Below, piece after piece: positions 46,019 through 59,900 of a stretch of 64,000 nucleotides of DNA (its first letter is position 1; every line of letters begins with the position of its first letter). The notes under the pieces were generated by a model, which was not told the origin of the DNA, did not search any database, and saw only the letters and a program-made list of their open reading frames with translations. The DNA is from Nymphaea colorata (taxonomy: Eukaryota; Streptophyta; Magnoliopsida; Nymphaeales; Nymphaeaceae): contig NC_045144.1 of NCBI RefSeq assembly GCF_008831285.2, positions 10,701,672-10,765,671 on the forward strand, read 5' to 3'. The translations under genes were made by a program, and so were the position numbers.

Positions 46019-49000
46019 CTGCGAACCAAGAAAAGGTATCAAGGCATTTGTACCGTCCTCACAATCAATGAATTTGATTACTATTTACTACAATATTCAT
46101 GTGTGAGCATGCAAAATTGCTTCCTGCCAATGCATATCTAAAGAAATTAGTCAAAGTGACAAACATCAGTTTGAAGCAGAGCATGAAAAAAATGGGATAA
46201 GACAAGTAAAAATGGTTAGGCGGCAGTGGAAGACTTGCATTAGATCAATACTTGGCAAAAGCCAGTTCAGGAAGACTTGCACTGGAAACCTATGTTACAC
46301 AGATACTTCTATAAGCATAAGTATCATGTCCAACACACACTCGTGGATGTCGACATTTCTTGTGAACTTTTGAACAGTTCAGACCTTTTCTTCTTCATTT
46401 GACATGAAAAGTCAAAAATCTATCCATTATATACACACATATGTTGGTTGTTTTCTGTTTTATCTTCTGTATGTTCATTTTATTCTTCTTCTGAAATGGT
46501 ATTTTTGTTGGTTCTTTTTGTATTTCTGAAATCAGCCCCTCTAGCAATTAGAGGCTCTATCGTCTGACTGTTCTCCCTCCTTCAATGTATACTTTAAAGC
46601 TTTTTCTGTACTTCGTTAAAAAAAATTATTCTTTTGTGCTGGAGTATTTCAACAGTCATGTCATATAGGGCGAGTTGGACATGATGTTATTTCGATCTGA
46701 ATTAGATATACAAAAAAAAATGTGCAATCAAACCACTTGCGACTTGGTGAACAATGAGCTATTTGCTGCTTTATGAGTGATTCTCTTTGACATCTAATTG
46801 ACATACAATTGTTGTCTGTATCTACATCATTACATGAGCTAATTGTTGTTTTATGAGTGATTCTCTTCTGACATCTAATTGACTTGATACAAGAATTATT
46901 GTTTGTATCTAGCGCTGGAAAAGCGACCTTTAGTAAAGTACAAGCCTTTTAGTTGTTTCCATCTTGAGACTGATAAAGCTGTACGTTGCTAGATATGAGC
47001 TGTGAGTGATCCAAATTCAGACTTCTGGAGCTGCTGAAGCTGTGGGCTGCAGATCGTGTGGAAACTGTTCCAGGCCAGGAAAGTATATCTTTCTGTGGCT
47101 GAATCTCCATGCGCTGATTTTGCTTTGGGAGGTGGACATATGCATGATCTAGTTGCTCAAAGTTTTTGTAATCTTCTTCTCCCCTTTGTTTCCATTGTAG
47201 TTGCTTACATGGAAGACATGGAAGACAAAAGACATCTTTCTCTTTCAATTCTTAAGTTTACCTTTCTAAACTATGTGACATGTGTAAATCAGGCCCAAAT
47301 TAGGCAAATACTTCAAGAATATCACTCTTGAATCTCCCACTAACTCAACAAGGCAATACACAAGAGTCCTCTAACAAGAGGATAAAGAAAATATATATTG
47401 ATCTTCAGCCAAACAAGGCAAATACTACAAGATGTGGCTTAACAAGTCATTACCTAAAAGGGAACAACAGTCTCTTATTTATAATACAAGGGAAGAAGAG
47501 AGGAGGAGGGGAAATGGCTGTTGGGCCATTTCCAACGGCTAAAAGGTGTAAAAGAAATAGAAAAAATACATAAAAGAAAATGGAAAATTACAAGAATGAC
47601 CGGGGTACCCTAAAATATACACATATCTATATATGTAAAACATATATTAGCACACTAATATATGTAATGTACATGCATATAGATATATATATATATATTA
47701 GATATATATATATATATATATATAGGAATACATACATTCTAACATCCCCCCTCAAACTTACGATGTGATAACCGAAAGTTTGCCAAGGAGAAATTGAAAC
47801 CTGGCAGCAGCAAGAGCCTTGGTAGAGAAATCTCCTAGTTGATATTCAGAGGAAACATATGAGAGATCTATGTTTTTCTGAAGGAACTCTTCACGAACAT
47901 AATGACAATCCATCTCTATAAGCTTAGTTCTTTCATGAAATGTGTGATTGCTAGCAATATAGATTGCACTTTTGTTGTCGCAGCAAAGCTTGACAGGATT
48001 CATGATATGAATTCCCATGTCCTTCAATAAGCTTTTGAGCCACACTATCTCCATTGTTGTAGTTGCCATCGCACGATACTCAGCTTCTGTTGATGATAGT
48101 GATACCTTATTTTGTTTCTTGCATCGCCAGGAGATTAAGGAATCACCTAAAAACACAAAAACCAGTGGTGGAGTGCCTATTGTTGGGATCTTCACCCCAA
48201 TCAGCATCTGTATAAGTAACTAATTCTAATATAGAAAAGGAAGACAAAAATAGTCTTTTGTTGATATTGTTTCTCACATAACGGACAATCTGCATTGCCG
48301 CTCCCATGTGCACTGAGGTGGGTCTTTGTTGAAAATGGCTTATCACATGCACGGCATGAGCAATGTCAGGTCTGGTGATGGAGAGATAAGAGAGAGCGCC
48401 AACTATTTGCCGAAAAGGAGTGGGATTCTCCAATATCTCTCCATCATCAATTTTCATTTTTACTCCCAATGCTTTTGGAGTATCCACCACTTTGTCATCT
48501 CAGATACATGTTCTGTCAACTAATTCACTGGCAAACTTCATTTGAGAAAGAAGATAACTCTGTTTGCTATAAGCAACTTCAATTCCAAAAAAATAAGTTA
48601 GTCTTCTCAAATCAATCATCTGAAAGCATTTGTTAAGAAAATGTTTTACCTTTACAATCCCTTCATCATCACTCCCAGTAATAACCATATCATCAACATA
48701 CAATAATAAAACAATTACACCTACGGAGGTGGTTTTTACAAACATGGCAGTGTCAGAGTAGCAAGATTGAAAACCTTGATTAAACATGACACTACTAAAC
48801 TTGTCAAAGCAGGCCTTGGGAGCTTGTTTTAGACTATAAAGGGCCTTCTTAAGACGTAAAACTTTGTTTTGAAGTAGATCAGAACCAGGGGGAGCACTCA
48901 TGAAAACTTCTTCCTGCAGGTGACCATTTAAGAAAGCATTTTTAACATCCATTTGAAAAATAGTCCAATGTTTAACAGAAGCAATGGCAATAAGAGTTCT

Positions 49001-52000
49001 AACAGAAGTCATGCGAGTAACAAGAGCAAAGGTTTCTTCATAATTAATCTCATATTCTTGAGCATATCCCTTGGCAACAAGTCTGGCCTTATATCTTTCT
49101 AAGGTTCCATTACTTCTAGTTTTGATTTTATAGATCCATCTACAACCAATAGTCTTTTTTCCCGTTGGTAGAGGCAAAATATCCCAAGTCTCATTGCTTT
49201 CAAGAACTTTAAGTTCAAGATTCATGTCTTCAATCCAATTGGGATCTTCTTTAACTTCAAGGTAAGAAGATGGCTCATAAAAAGAATGATGTGCCATAAG
49301 ACAAGCTCGAAATTTTGGAGAAAAAGACTCATAAGAGATAAATCTTTGAGGAGGTCTAATGTGCTTTTGGGATCTCCTAGGAAGAGATTGATTAGTTTCT
49401 TGATTTTGGGGATCTCTTCTTCTATAAACTAAGATATCTTTTGGAGGAATCAAATGAGTAGAGTTATCATTGTTGACTTCTTCAATTGGCACTTCTACAA
49501 CTTTATCGGGTTCATCATCATCAATATCATTAGTCCAAAGAAAAGTATAATCTTCTAGTTTCTTGGGTTCATCTTTGAAACCATCTTCATTTTCTAAAAA
49601 GATCACATTTCTAGAAACATAAACTTTATCTCTTTCAATATCATAACATCTATAACCCTTTTGAGTTTCGGAATACCCAATAAAAACACAATAAATGGCT
49701 TTGAAAGAAAGCTTATCGTCTTTGTCACTTAACACAAAACATTTGTTACCAAAGACTTTAAGTTTATTGTAATTAGGTTTAACATGGTGAAGTTTTTCAA
49801 AAGGAGAAATATGTTTCAAAAGTTTGGTAGGCATTCTATTAATTAAATAGGTTGAAGTCAAAACAGCCTCAACCCAAAAGTTTTTGGGAACATTTTTAGA
49901 TAAAAGAAGGGCTCTAGTAGTTTCAATAATGTGCCTATGTTTACGCTCGGCCACTCCATTTTGTTGTGGAGTATTAGGACAAGATCTTTGATGAACAATG
50001 CCTTTTTCTTTTAGAAATTGTTGAAATTCATTTGACATAAATTCTCCTCCCGAATCACTTCTAAAGACTTTGATATTTGAGCCAAATTGGGTATAGATCA
50101 TGTTGTAGAAATTCTTAAAGTTTGTGAATACCTCTGATTTGTGTTTGAGAAAGTAAACCCAAGTATGTCTAGAATAATCATCAATAAAGATCACATAGTA
50201 CAATAATCCTCCTTTTGACATAATAGAAACGGGTCCCCACACATCCGAATGCACTAAATCAAAAGATTTTTAGGCAATAAAGTTTCTATTATCAAAAGGT
50301 AAGGCTTTCATTTTAGCCTTAATACAATCATTACAATAGAAGTTCTTTTGACAAAAATTCTCCATGAAGGGAAGATGGGACATTTTTTCTATATTGAAAT
50401 GTCCAAGTCTTTGATGCCAAGTTTGAATGTCACATTCTTTGGAGGAGATATTGCAAGATGGTCTTGAAAGGTCCAAAAAGTCTATGTAGTAGAGATCTTT
50501 TGTTCTAAAACCTTCCCCAATCGTCTTCTTGGATACTCGGTCATGTATCAAACATTTGGATTGTGAGAAGATTATATCAAAACCAAGGTCGGCTATTTGA
50601 GAAACGAACAATAAATTTAAGCTTAATTTAGGAATGTGTCTTACTTGAGGTACTTTTAAAGTTTTGGATCCAAAATCTAGGTCAAGATTTCCAATAAAAT
50701 CAATTTCAAGAGAAGTACCATCCGTCGTTTTCACAAAGGAATAAGAATCATTTTTAATGCATTCGGTGAGAAGGGATCCACAAGGAGTCATATGAAAAAA
50801 TGCACCTGAATCAATAATTCAAGAATACTTACTTGAAGAAGTAGATGTCACGGTAGCTCCCAAAGTTGAAGGTGTGCCTCCTCTCTTTAGAAAAGGTTGA
50901 AGAGCACTTATGAGTTGATCAAGTTGGAAGGAGCTTGCTTCTTTTCTTTCTTCTTGAATTGGAGTCGCAACATTGTTTCTTTTGTCAAAAGTTCTAAGTT
51001 TTGGACATCTTGGCTTGGTATGTCCTTCTTCTTGGCAATGATAGCAAATAACTTTCCTTCTTACTCCTTCATTTGTACGATTGAAGTGAGGAGGTCTATA
51101 AGGTCTCAAATGGGCCCCCGGCCTAGATGTGGCAAGCACATTGCTGACTTTTTCTTTATCAAGACAAAGACAATTTTCCTCTATTTGAAGCTCCGCAATA
51201 GCCTCATTCATAGATGGTGTTTTAGAACGATGAAGTAAAGCGGTTTTAACACCATCAAATTTAGGTCTAAGACCTATGATAAACTTGTAAAACTTGTCAC
51301 GTTGTATTTGCTTTTCTCTAAGAATTAGATCTTGTGTCCAATGTGGTTCAAAAATACTCAATTTATCATACAATTGATCCATTTCAGCCACATAGTCTTT
51401 AATGGATTTATCTCCTTGTTGAAGATTGTGAATTTTGAGTTGAACATGATGCATATAAGCATCTCTCATGGTATGAGTTTTCTTTAGATATTCCCAAGCT
51501 TCTAGGGCAGAATTTAATTTAGAGATTTGCCCGCTAATAGCATTGTCAACACACGTCAAGATCCAAGTAATAATTTTGTGATGACCAACACTCCATTCTT
51601 CCCATTTCTTGTTGTATTCAGCCATTACCTTCTCTTTTTCGGTTCCATCCAATTCAATAGCCCTTCCATCAACAACTTTCGTAAGAACTAGTTGTGGTTC
51701 AAGTTTTGTCTCATCAACTAGTCCCCAAAGGCTTTTACTACGAATAAAGTGTTCCATAGTTCTAGCCCATTGTATGTAATTTGTTGATGAGAGTTTGGGA
51801 AATGGAAGAGAAGAGACTTTGTCATCCATGAGCACAATCAACAAGATAGATCCACTTACAAGTTATGAAGAAGATGGTAGCCACGTGAAAAGAAATCCAC
51901 GGCAAGGATAAAAACTCAGCAATAATAAAGACCAGCCACCCTTCCAACAGCCACAAGTTCACCACCAAGGGAGCTAAATTCCGTCAAGAAATCACCAAAA

Positions 52001-55000
52001 AGAAGCCAGCATAAACACTCTTCTTTTTGTGTAAAACTGCAGCAAGCAATATCTCGAACACTTGGAGTGCTTCACAGCTCCAACGTAAGAGTAAAAACTG
52101 ATCCTTCAATCTTGAACGGCAGCAAGACAAAGAGCCAAAGACGACGCTCTGATACCATGTAAATCAGGCCCAAATTAGGCAAATACTTCAAGAATATCAC
52201 TCTTGAATCTCCCACTAACTCAACAAGGCAATACACAAGAGTCCTCTAACAAGAGGATAAAAAAATATATATTGATCTTCCGCCAAACAAGGCAAATACT
52301 ACAAGATGTGGCTTAACAAGCCATTACCTAAAAGGGGACAACAGTCCCTTATTTATAATACAAGGGAAGAAGAGAGGAGGAGGGGAAATGGCTGTTGGGC
52401 CATTTCCAACGGCTAGAATTCTAGCCGTTGGAGAGAGGCCCAACAGCTAGTTCCCCTCTTAAATAAAAGAAAAGGTGTAAAAGAAATAGAAAAAATACAT
52501 AAAAGAAAATGGAAAATTACAAGAATGACCTAGGTACCCTAAAATATACACATATCTATATATGTAAGACATATATTAGCACACTAATATATGCAATGTA
52601 CATGCATATAGATATATATATATATATATATATAGGAATACATACATTCTAACAACATGGTCATGATAGAGCATCACATAGATGGAAAAGGCCCCTTTGG
52701 GGATTCATTAATGGTTCTAAAAAGAAGCTTCGATCATTCTTACCAAGAACATAGATGCAAAAGCTAAAAAGTTGGAAGGAAATAAGAAAAATAAAGTTAG
52801 TCATCGATTATGAGAAAAAGTCAAGGAATGGAAGATTGGTCACCATAAGGTTATCTTGTGGTTTCTCAACACTGTTGTCATATCTAAGAGTGCTCAAGTT
52901 GCCAAACACAAGAATGTTAATGATGCTTGGGATTTTATTAGAGACGCACATTATGAAAGAAATCGCACTTAAATACAATATCCAATAAAAATTTCCAATT
53001 TTTAACAAGAAAAAATCTATTTAGAAATATTTTGGAAAACTAGACCAATTGTCAGATGAGCTGATTACATTTGAACACCAGGGGTACGATCCTAAAGACA
53101 TTTTCTCAAGAGACAAGAAAAAACATTGTACACATTTATTATAGGATCTACACCTGAATTTTGAGGATTCAAAACATCATTGTTTCATGAAGCTAGTTTT
53201 TCTTCAATGCAGGAAGCTCTTGCCTAATTGATAATAGAAGAAAACATAGTCACACTTCAAGGAAAGGAATGAAAATGTTTTGGCTATTCCAAAATGTAGA
53301 ATCTATTTAAGCCTTATAGACCAACAGTTTGGAAGATTAGAGAATTATTTGCTTCCATTGTTTGTGAAGCTGGACACATAAAATTAAAGTGTCCCAAATT
53401 GAGAAGGTTTGGTAAGAAAGGAGCCACTAAGGGATATGTTCAAGCAAAGAAGGAATCAAACACTATAGGAATCATAACTTTCTCAACTAGTAGATGCTTA
53501 GATTGGAAAGCATCTTCTAAGACTTGCAAAGAGACGTTTTGATCCAAACATAAAACCAACTCAAATCGTTCTTTTGTTTCAGCAGATGGAACATCCCTTT
53601 TAGTTAAGCATACCTGGAGTATTGCAACAAATCTTGAAAACTTTAAAATTTTTGAAGCCTCAACAGTTAGATGCATATCAAATAAATTTTAACTTGTATC
53701 CATTTCCCAAATAGTCGATCATGGTTGTCAATTTGTAATGTTGTTTCCCCACTAAAGAAAAATGTATGGTACAAGATGACCAATTTGGAAGATGCTTCTG
53801 CAAGGTACTAAAAGAGAAGACTTCTATTATATGGATTTTTTTTTTAAATTATTATGCAATGTTGCCATGCGGATATATATTCACCATTGGCATCAAAGAC
53901 TGTCACTTAAGTACCGGAAAGTTGACTTGAATACCCTTTTAAAGGAATTATGTAAAGTAAATTTGTCATGGGATGATTGTATTATGGGAAAAATGAGATC
54001 CCATCCCTTGCAAATAAAACTTTTATATCAAAATCTCCTTTTCAGTTGGTACATTCGGATACATGGGGACTTTCCCCTGTGTTGATGATGTTATTATTTC
54101 TCTCTAAAACAAATTTTCTATGTGTCTGCATTTTCTGAGTGTTTGTAATACAGTGAGAAATCAATGCAGTGCTACCATCAGATTTTTTAGAAGTGATTTG
54201 AGAGGAGAAAATCATTCAAAATTTAAACACTTTTTTGGAAAAAAAAGAAAAGAATATTGGATCACAGATCATGTCCTAAAATTCATCAGTAGAACAATCT
54301 AACCAGACAAAAACATGAACGTATAATTGAAACAACTAAGACACTTCTTATTTCAATATCCGTTCCAAAAGCATTTTGGCACAAAAGCTACACTTTATTC
54401 AACATATTTAATAAAATAAAATGCCTTCAATAACCTTGGAAAAAAGTTCATTTCAAAAACTTTATAATATCCAACAAAGTTATATAAGAATTTTTGAATG
54501 TCAGTGCCACATTTTGAATAACAAAAATGATGCATTATTTTCTGAGACTATCAAGTTTTTTTTGTATTCAAAAACCAAAAAAAGTATAGGTTCCCAAATT
54601 TTGAAAAATACACTCTATATGTCAAGAAATGTGATCCTAGAAAAACAAAAATAATTGAAAGGAATGAATCAAACATCAGCAACGATGCTTATTTCTTGAT
54701 GAACTGTCACCTCAGTATGATGAATCTCATGCACATGATAAACATTACTTGAGTAATAATTGCATTCTTAAAAATGATTATTATTGTTGATACATTTGAT
54801 TCTCAAGTTGATAATGAAAATAAAACTGAAAAAATGTTAGGTGATCTAGAAAATTAAATACCTATCATAGAAAAAGAAATGATGACTCTCAAGCCATTCT
54901 TAGGAGAGATCTCATAGATCTGCTAAACCTCCTCAAGGACTTGTGTCTTATGAGTTATGACTCATTTTCTCCAAAACATAAAGCATGCTTCCTGTTATTC

Positions 55001-56848
55001 ATTCTATATTGTCTCAATTAGATACAATTACTTGGATGTGTCTAAAAGCCCCAAGACGCACTGCTCTTGCAAAAGTTCTGAATGCCAGATTTTGCCTCTG
55101 GCACAAGCACATGGCCTATATATTGATGACAAACGAAGGGAATTGAACCCATGCATGGTGGACTACCCTTCTACAGCTTTCTGTCTCTATTGTAGATCAG
55201 ATACAACCCCCAACCCCCTGGCACACACACAAACACCAAAAAGAAAAAAACCCAAAAATGTTCTCTTTCTAAGAAAGTGAATTAACTATAGGCAACAAGT
55301 CTGCTTAGCCCCTCTAAGGTTTGATATTTCCATTATTGATATACATGGAGTAAGTCGAACCAAGAACTTTCCCAAAAAGGAATTTGAAATGCTTGCTTTG
55401 GGTCATCTAACATGTTTCCTTCGAATTAATAGCATACTCTTCTATAAGATTTTTTTTTTTTTGTTGGATATATCCAATTTGCAGCAGATAATATCATGTC
55501 ACATGATCTGGGATCTCAAATGATAAGATAGCTGATCCTCTCAAAACTCTTGAATTAAAGATTGAATTTCATAATGAAAAATTATTGGAGAATCCTACTT
55601 CTAACCAAAAAACTTGTCAGTGTCTTATCTTATTTATCTATTAGTATACCGGATAAATGCTGTTTATGTTGCAACCCACCTCATTTTTTGACATGAAGAA
55701 ACAATGTGGTGTTTAGAAAAATAAAGGATAACAAGCTCCAACTTCAGTTCACACCGGAGCTACAGTAACTGTAAGACATATTAAATGTACATAAACAATG
55801 TAGCATTTTTATCATCTTCATCTCCATAAGAATTAATTACATAATGGAGCTTTTCATCATTTTCATCTCCATAGAATTAATCACTTATAGCCTTTTGTGT
55901 GTTGCTAGTGATTTTTTAATATCATGGAGATGTAAAAAGGAATAGAAAGACACTATCTTCCTGAAGTTGACTTCTATGTCATGCAACTTGTGGGACTGTG
56001 TGGATAACGAGCCTCCTCAAAGACATGGAAATTCATTTCCAAAAACCAAAGAAGTTCTATTGCAATAAGAAAACTGCAATCTGCAAAGCAAAGCAATTAC
56101 ATATTTTACAAACACACAAGAACATGTAAATGGATTGTCATTATATTCATGAAATTTTTCTTAAGAAAATCACAGATTTGCCCATATGTTTTCTCAAAAT
56201 TTGAATTAAAAAAAAAAGTAATAAGGCTCTAGCATCACCTATATTTTTATTTTTTAACAAACTTCCAGTTGACACTGCAAATTTTGAGAGGATTAAATTT
56301 ACATATGTATCTATCGGGTCCATTTTTTGCATTCTACTTATATTTTCTGTATATTTCTGACCATGCTTCTATTTTTTCTTTTTCTATTCCAAGTTCAGCT
56401 GCACTAGCCGTTAGAGGCTCCAACATTCCAAGGGCTAAATTCCTAGCCATACTTGTTGGACTGCCTCCAACAGCTAGAGAAGCTGCTGTTTCTCTATAAA
56501 CTAGGGACTCCTATCCCTCCCTCAATGTATGCTTCTTTAGAGCTTTTACCGCCATTTACTGAAGAATGTTTTTGTTCTTTTGTGGTGTATATGTGCACAT
56601 TGAGATATCCACTGTTTCATGAATGATACTCCTCCGAGACCTGAATTGATTTGAAATAGAGTAATATCTATATCTATCTCCTTACAGAAAAAGGAGGCTC
56701 TTTTATATCAAAACAGGGAATAAGAAAAAGAAAAGGCTGAGCTGCAGCTCCTTTTTTTAACCAATACATGAAAGGAGTAATCTCTTTCTATTTTATTAAT
56801 CTCCTCAACATACATACACACATAAATATACACGTAAATGTGTGTGCA

Positions 56849-56882
<34 letters not shown>

Positions 56883-56939
56883 TGTGTGTGTGTATGTGTG
56901 TGTATGTGTGTGTGTGTGTGTGTATGTGTGTGTGGGTGT

Positions 56940-56988
<49 letters not shown>

Positions 56989-59900
56989 TGTGTCTATGTG
57001 TGTGTGTGTGTGGGTGTGTGGGTGTGTGTGTGTATGTGTGTGTGTGTGGGTGTGTGTCTATGTGCATGTGTGTGTGTGTGTGGGTGTGTGTCTATGTGGG
57101 AGTGTGTCTATGTGTGTGTGTGTGTGGGTGTGTGTGTATGTGTGTGTATGTGTGTGTGTGTGTGTGTGTGTGTTATACACCATTCCTAGATCATCTTTTA
57201 AGTGTCTGGTACTCATATAAAGACATGACTACACATTTAAGGTGAAAAATAGAATTCATGGCTGGTTTCACCACAAAAATTAGAATCTTATGTGATTAAT
57301 TTGTTCAGGAGCCTACTTCTACCATTCAAAACAAAAATCGAAGTTTTATGACCATTGAGTAGTTCAAGGAATAAGACGTAGCAAGCTTATTTATTAATTA
57401 TTTGAAGACAGCTTAAGTATTAGGAGTAATTCAAGTTGTTAATTTGTTTTTGTTTCTAATAAACACGTGCATGCTATTTGTGGCACATATTTTTAATTAT
57501 TTTATATTTTTATTTAAGCTTGAATGCCCAAGTCAGTGCTTCTTTCAAGTTGCTTAACAATCTGAGGCCTCTTGTCTTTCCTCAACAAAGAAGCAGAAAG
57601 AAATCAAAGCAACCAAGTTTTATACAATTCATACTCATTTGAGTTAATTTATAATATAGCTACTATAATTTTTTCTATATGCTTTTATTTAAAAATGGTT
57701 TTTGGACAAAATTTACAACTTTGTGATGTGTTATGTTACATTATGGTGCTATCATATTTTGGAATCAACCAGTACAAGTTGCAATGAATATTTTGTAAAA
57801 TGTTTGGTCATACAACTAGTGAGTACATAATGTAGAATATCATAAGCTATGCTATGTTATGCAACATAACTGTGCAGAAGAATGTGGAACTACCAACTAT
57901 ACCATATTGGGCGTAACATACAAATGCAACCCCAGTATCAGAAGTTAGAGTATCAAACAAGGTGTAACTTATGTTGCACCTTGAAAATATAAAAAAAATG
58001 TCACAAAAAGTTTCTTTTTGGATTTAAAATTACATAAACTTCTTATGACCGAATATTATGTTCGATGTGAATGGCATTCTAAACATTTAAAGTAAAATTT
58101 TAAGGATGATTTATGCAATCAAAATAGAGGTGTCATGGGTTTTCCTTTAAGAGCTTGTGTTTATTGTCAAAAGTAAAAAAAAACATTTAAATTTTGTGAC
58201 CATAAAGCTGCTTAAAGACCCAAAGGAGCAAGTCCCATATAATGAAAATTTATTTATTTTTAATACCCATAAGTATCAGGACCAGTGTTGTACGTATCGT
58301 ACGATACGAGGTCGTGTCGTACAATACATATCGTCGCATTTACAAAAGGCAATACGATACACCACCTGTATCATAAACAGGTGGTGTATCGTGCCTGTTT
58401 CACAGGTATCGTGCAATATAGGCACTGTATCGTATGATACGGTGTGATACACCATGTATCGCACGATACGGTATGATTTCAAAAAAGGGAATCCCGAACC
58501 CCCTTTTTCACGCTCCCTTTTTAAAAACCTACCTCTTCTTCATTTTTAAGTTCTAACCCTAGACATTATGCCACCTTGGAGGGAAATCATCGATTTTCAT
58601 CGTGAAATCTCTATTAAACCATGGATTTGTGTGTGGGTGGCTAATTGTTGGGAGGAAAGAGGTTTTTTTTATTTATTCTCCATAAAGTATGAAATCTCTT
58701 GTTTTTACCATACATTCATATATTTTTACCGTAGATTGAAAGATTTCGACTGTTTTTCGTTAAGTTTACCGTAGGTTTTTGTTTCTTTGTGAAGATATGG
58801 CATCGTCTGATCCAACATGGCAGTGGTGCGAAAGGGTGAAGGAGAATGACGGGTTAAGAATCAAATGTAGCTTTTGTGAGAACACATTTTCAGGAGGGAT
58901 TATTAGAATGAAACACTATTTGGCAGGGACACGTTCTGATGTAGCTCCATGCGCTGGAAAACCAGAGAAACCTTTGCGTCCATTTGTGTGTTTGTGTGTC
59001 AACAATGTTTAGATATGCTTAATGTTTTACATCAAAAGAAGGTACAAAAACAAATGGAAGAGGCAGATGAAGGCTATAATGAACCTTGGGAAGATGAAGA
59101 AGAAGAAGCTGATGAAAATGTTGAACATGATGAATATGACATCAGCCTAAGAACAGATGTGGAGAGCTCAAGAGGTAAAAGACAAGGAATCATGTGTGAA
59201 GAAGGTCAATCTGGCCCATCTGGAAGGAAGAGAAGAGATGCACCAGATATTAGGCATGGTCATAGACCTAGTGGGAGAGTTCCTAATGGTAGGTCTAGTG
59301 TTGGTTCTATTAGGAACTTTTTCCTTGCTTATACTAGCCCATGTTGTTAGCCCTAAATTCGTGCTGCTATGACATCCAAAGACATGCTACATCAAGCGCA
59401 ACTAACGGTAGGGAAATGGTTTTATGATGCATGTATTCTCTTTAATGCAGCTAATTCCTTTCAGTTCCAATCCATAGCAGATGCAATTGCTTCTATAGAC
59501 CCCGGATTTAAAATGTCATCATATCATCAATTGAGGGGCAAAATTCATGAAGCTACGGTGAAAGAAGTAATGGAACATTGTGATCAGTTGAAATTAAGCT
59601 GGAAGGAAACATGTTGATCCATTATGTCAGATGGATAGACTGATACACAGTCAAGAACACTTGTTAATTTTCTTGTTTATTGTCCTAAATGAACAATGTT
59701 CTTGAAATCTCTTGATTTGTCTGATGTTCTTAAAACTACTGAGATTTTGTTCAATGTTTTTGATAATGTTGTAGAAGAGGTTTTTGCTGCAAACATTGTA
59801 CAGTTATTACAAATAATGCTGCAAATTATAGAACTACAGGGAATAAAAGTATAAAACATTTTATTGGAGTCCATGTGCCACTCATTGTGTTAATCTCATG

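Larger units (their letters stand above)
47283..52654 (-). mobile_element. Young Ty1/copia element, 5372 bp
   Basis: Flanked by the exact 5-bp target duplication ACATG (47278-47282 and 52655-52659). LTRs are 47283-47744 (3' LTR, 462 bp) and 52159-52654 (5' LTR, 496 bp). On the coding strand they begin TGTTAGAATG and end TTTACA. They are nearly identical by eye except for a hairpin deletion in the 3' LTR and AT-tract length. The primer-binding site and polypurine tract are intact. Gag, protease, integrase, RT and RNase H are all present, broken by three stops and one single-base frameshift. It sits in the old copia-B gag and in sense orientation in the MPPB intron. Confidence 0.96.

Noticed and set aside
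45622-46141. Open frames of 104-135 codons over the last MPPB exon
   Set aside because: They are in the wrong frame or strand; the MPPB frame is fixed by phase and by the conserved C-terminus.
56708-57245. Overlapping open frames of 115-150 codons rich in C-V or H-T on both strands
   Set aside because: They are translations of the (TG)n microsatellite.
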